Below are positions 61,785 to 64,000 of a stretch of 64,000 nt of DNA, in pieces (the first letter of the stretch is position 1; every line of letters starts with the position of its first letter). A program made the position numbers and the translations under genes. Where the stretch lies: positions 310,001-374,000 of the forward strand of contig JAUIRK010000292.1 of assembly GCA_030549495.1 (NCBI GenBank), given 5' to 3'. The notes under the pieces are model-generated. The model had not been told where the DNA came from. It saw nothing but the letters and a program-made list of their open reading frames with translations, and did not search any database. This DNA is from Nectonema munidae. Its lineage: Eukaryota > Nematomorpha > Nectonematoida > Nectonematidae.

Positions 61785-62842
61785 AAGTTCGTCCTTTTTC
61801 AATAAGTTCGTCTTTTTTCACGTTAAGTTTGTTCTTTTTCATTTTAAGTTCGTCTTTTTTCATTTTAAGTTCGTCCTATCTCTAAATGAGTAAAAAGATG
61901 GAAGAAAAGTTTCGATTAAAATTTCTCAAAGTACTCTTCACAATTATTTGATGAATACATTGAAAATTACACTCAAACCAGCAAACGAGCAAAATTAGGC
62001 AGTAAATAAAGATGCTTAAAAGAAAATTTTATGCACAAGAGTTTCAAAATTTTAATCCCAGCACGCAAAAATCTTTAATTTTTATTGATGAAAGGAGCTT
62101 CAACTTTCACCAGAGACGTTCTCACGCTTGTTCAAATAGAGTAAGAAGAGCTAGTATAATTATTCCTACTAACAGAGGAAAGAATGATTTAATATGAAAT
62201 CATCGAAGATGGTACTTGCAACGGTAAAAAGTTTTTAAATTTCATTGAAAATTTGTTTGGAAAACTTAATCTTAATAATTCAATAAAAAGATTGTCCTAG
62301 AAAATGCCAAAAATCCACAAGACTAGAGAAGTAAAAGAAACTTTTCAACAGAAGGAAAAATATCAATTAAAGTTCATTTCTCCTTATTCTTTCATGTTGA
62401 ATCCGTGCGTAAACGTTTTTGATCAAAAATTAAAAGTAAAGTTAGAAATATATTGAATTCCACAACACTAAGTATGTCTTTTTCTTCTACAATCAGAGAA
62501 GATGTTGATTCTATTTCTACGTTTGACTGCACAAATTATTATAGACATATGGTAAACAACATCAATATAGCTTCAACTGGACAATTAAATAGTCCAAATA
62601 TTCACTCATTACTATTTTTGCCCACAAGTTATTATTTTTTACTAAAAATATTTCTTTTTAATTTTAACTGTTAAATTATTTTTTTACTGAATTTTGTATT
62701 CTTGCCAAAGCTTGAAATTTGTTTTGGGCTAGTTTTGAATATTTATAGAAAAAATTTTAAAAAAATAAAAATAAAAAAGACCAACTTAAAATGAAAAAGA
62801 ACGAACTTAAAGTGAAAAAAGACGAACTTAAAATGAAAAAGG
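61785..62842 (+). mobile_element. IS630/Tc1-like element with tandem-repeat inverted ends
   Basis: The left end is five tandem units of AAGTTCGTCTTTTTTCATTT starting at 61785, 61804, 61825, 61846 and 61867 (19 then 21 bp). The right end has the same unit inverted, with repeats ending at 62787, 62808 and 62829 and a final partial one to about 62842. The 1058-bp body contains a decayed IS630-type transposase. The exact outer borders and a TA target copy could not be fixed because of the repeats. Confidence 0.75.
61900..62460 (+). pseudogene. IS630-like (Tc1/mariner superfamily) transposase, decayed
   Basis: A short N-terminal piece with SQSTLHNYLMNTLKITLKPA (about 61927-61985) looks like the helix-turn-helix linker. 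The main frame (62012-62197) has YAQEFQNFNP and then SLIFIDERSFNFHQRRSHAC, the block with the first catalytic Asp, and IIIPTNRGKND. After a frame change come YEIIEDGTCNGKKFLNFIEN and LKFISPYSFMLNP, the family's 'PPYSP.LNPIE..F' end; the final acidic residue appears lost (NPCVNVF). The second Asp region ('MDN') is replaced by a stop. The copy is inactive. Confidence 0.75.
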
Positions 62843-63365
62843 AATTACATCCGTGCGGCTTCAAAAGGTTGAACGAGATTGGTTTGATAGGAAAAATGCC
62901 TTTGGCGATCCCTATGATATGGAAGGATCCAAAAAATCACTCTAATGATTCCTATTTTTGCAAAATAAACACTACACGATTTTCAATTAAAAACAAGCAT
63001 AAAATTGAGTACAGAAATTTGAATTCTGCATTGAGATCTGTACTTCACAATGAAGGTCTGCCAATCCTATTGCCACCAAATGATAGTGTTATAGCTGGCA
63101 ATGATGATGATAATGATATCAACTCCAACGATTTTGATGACAAAGCTTATGGTGCACAACAAAAGTAACTTTATGCCAAAAAAATTCTTAGGCCTAGTAA
63201 AGATTTCTCTCTTTCAAAAGACAAAGCTCAACTTTTAGCTTCAAGATTAAATAAAAATACTTGTTAGATTCTACAAACATATTTTTCTATCAAAGGCCCA
63301 CTTTGCTTTTGTAATGACATAGATAGTCTTTTGCGTTACATCTGGATGATATGAAAACATTTAAA
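62843..63365 (+). pseudogene. Second copy of the unnamed multi-copy family
   Basis: The open frame to 63168 begins by accident inside the IS630-like terminal repeat (62791). From about 62845 it encodes GKMPLAIPMIWKDPKNHSND (preceded by GLI) and YFCKINTTRFS, then EYRNLNSALRSVLHNEGLPI and an acidic tail. A continuing frame gives ILRPSKDFSLSKDKAQLLAS and PLCFCNDIDSLLRYIW to about 63350. This is the N-terminal part of the family seen at 29840-31050 ('MPFAVPMIW', 'LNLSKDKAELL.SRL', 'YC.DV..L'). The rest is missing. The family is widespread in invertebrate genomes and uncharacterised as far as I know. Confidence 0.65.
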
Positions 63366-63750
63366 TAGAATGCATCTCTTATGAAAAATATTCTTAGAAA
63401 ATATATAATAATTTGAGGATCATAGGTATAGTTATATTAATAATTCTGTCTATATATATTTAAATTGTGATTATATATTTTATTTTATATATACATATGA
63501 GTGTGTTTTGTTTTAACTCCGTCTGGCACCGGATTAAGAATAGTGTTAGCGTATCACCTGCGTATCGTAAGAGGCGAGTAATAGGGCGGAATAAGCGTGA
63601 TATATATGTATGCCATATTTATTTATTTATATTAATCTTTATCTTATACTTCTATACATTATGTGTTTTCTTTTATTTTACGCGTGTGTTATATAATAAT
63701 CTTATGGTACTATACACTTCCTCCTTTGTTTTATTGCTCTTAATCTTAGT

Positions 63751-63781
<31 letters not shown>

Positions 63782-64000
63782 TGCCTTATTAAGTTGGTAT
63801 CTCCTTAAGGCAAAGATTGCTTACCCTCAACACCATCACCTCCTTAACACATAGATTGTTTATGCCCAACATCCTCATTCCAGTAACATCTCATTTTCAC
63901 TATTTTATCATTTAATATAATAATAATTAATTTATTAATAAAAATTGGGAAAAAAAAGATAAGCATTTAATAGTGTATCGATCAAAAGTAGCATCGCATA
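63366..64000. repeat. Probable repeat-derived end region
   Basis: A GC-richer stretch at 63515-63600 contains CCTGCGTATCGTAAGAGGCG, a motif I associate with interspersed repeats in many arthropod genomes. It is followed by T-rich sequence and a TATG microsatellite (about 63755-63780). The 113-codon open frame here (63467-63808) is made of this repeat and simple sequence, and I do not regard it as a gene. Confidence 0.4.

Noticed and set aside
63467-63808. 113-codon plus-strand frame
   Set aside because: It is composed of a repeat-like motif, T-rich sequence and a TATG microsatellite.

Overview
This window is AT-rich eukaryotic DNA from an animal. It has introns, microsatellites, decayed transposons and long stretches with no readable gene. 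The repeat families (RTE/CR1-type LINEs, piggyBac, hAT, Merlin, IS630/Tc1-type and pogo-type elements) and two unnamed multi-copy protein families suggest an invertebrate, perhaps a crustacean or other arthropod. The sequence does not name the species.

The one host gene I can name is RagA (the RagA/B-type small GTPase of the amino-acid-sensing mTORC1 pathway), on the minus strand from about 54.2 kb down to 44.5 kb. Eight exons can be read with matching phases and GT-AG borders. They carry the P-loop, the DCGGQ and HKMD motifs and most of the C-terminal roadblock-type domain. Only the last roughly 25-30 residues were not found. Intron 6 (4.8 kb) holds a 12-copy satellite with a period near 129 bp and, on the other strand, the 3' end of a piggyBac element with its TTAA end. 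The other introns are 55 bp to 2.2 kb.

Everything else recognisable is mobile DNA or repeat. Left third: a minus-strand LINE endonuclease remnant (5.9-6.3 kb), a CR1-like LINE 3' end with an ATGTT tail (14.4-14.8 kb), and an RTE-like LINE 3' end (16.1-16.6 kb) that runs into an almost perfect 1.2-kb GAT microsatellite. Middle: a poly-C-bearing inverted-repeat MITE (20.5-20.8 kb), Merlin transposase fragments (22-23 kb), a decayed copy of an unnamed multi-copy family (29.8-31.0 kb), a minus-strand piggyBac remnant (34.3-35.3 kb), a 349-bp tandem duplication (35.4-36.1 kb), a nearly complete transposase-like gene (36.3-37.9 kb), and a hAT-like ORF (40.8-41.4 kb).

Right end: a pogo-like MITE (56.3-56.6 kb), a hAT element with clear terminal repeats and an 8-bp target duplication (58.5-59.5 kb), a minus-strand piggyBac pseudogene (59.7-61.4 kb) carrying an extra misplaced piece of transposase, an IS630/Tc1-like element whose inverted ends are built of 21-bp tandem units (61.8-62.8 kb), and a second copy of the unnamed family (62.8-63.4 kb). 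I recognised no tRNA, rRNA, CRISPR array, LTR element or virus-derived element. All family assignments come from reading translated motifs by eye, not from a database search.
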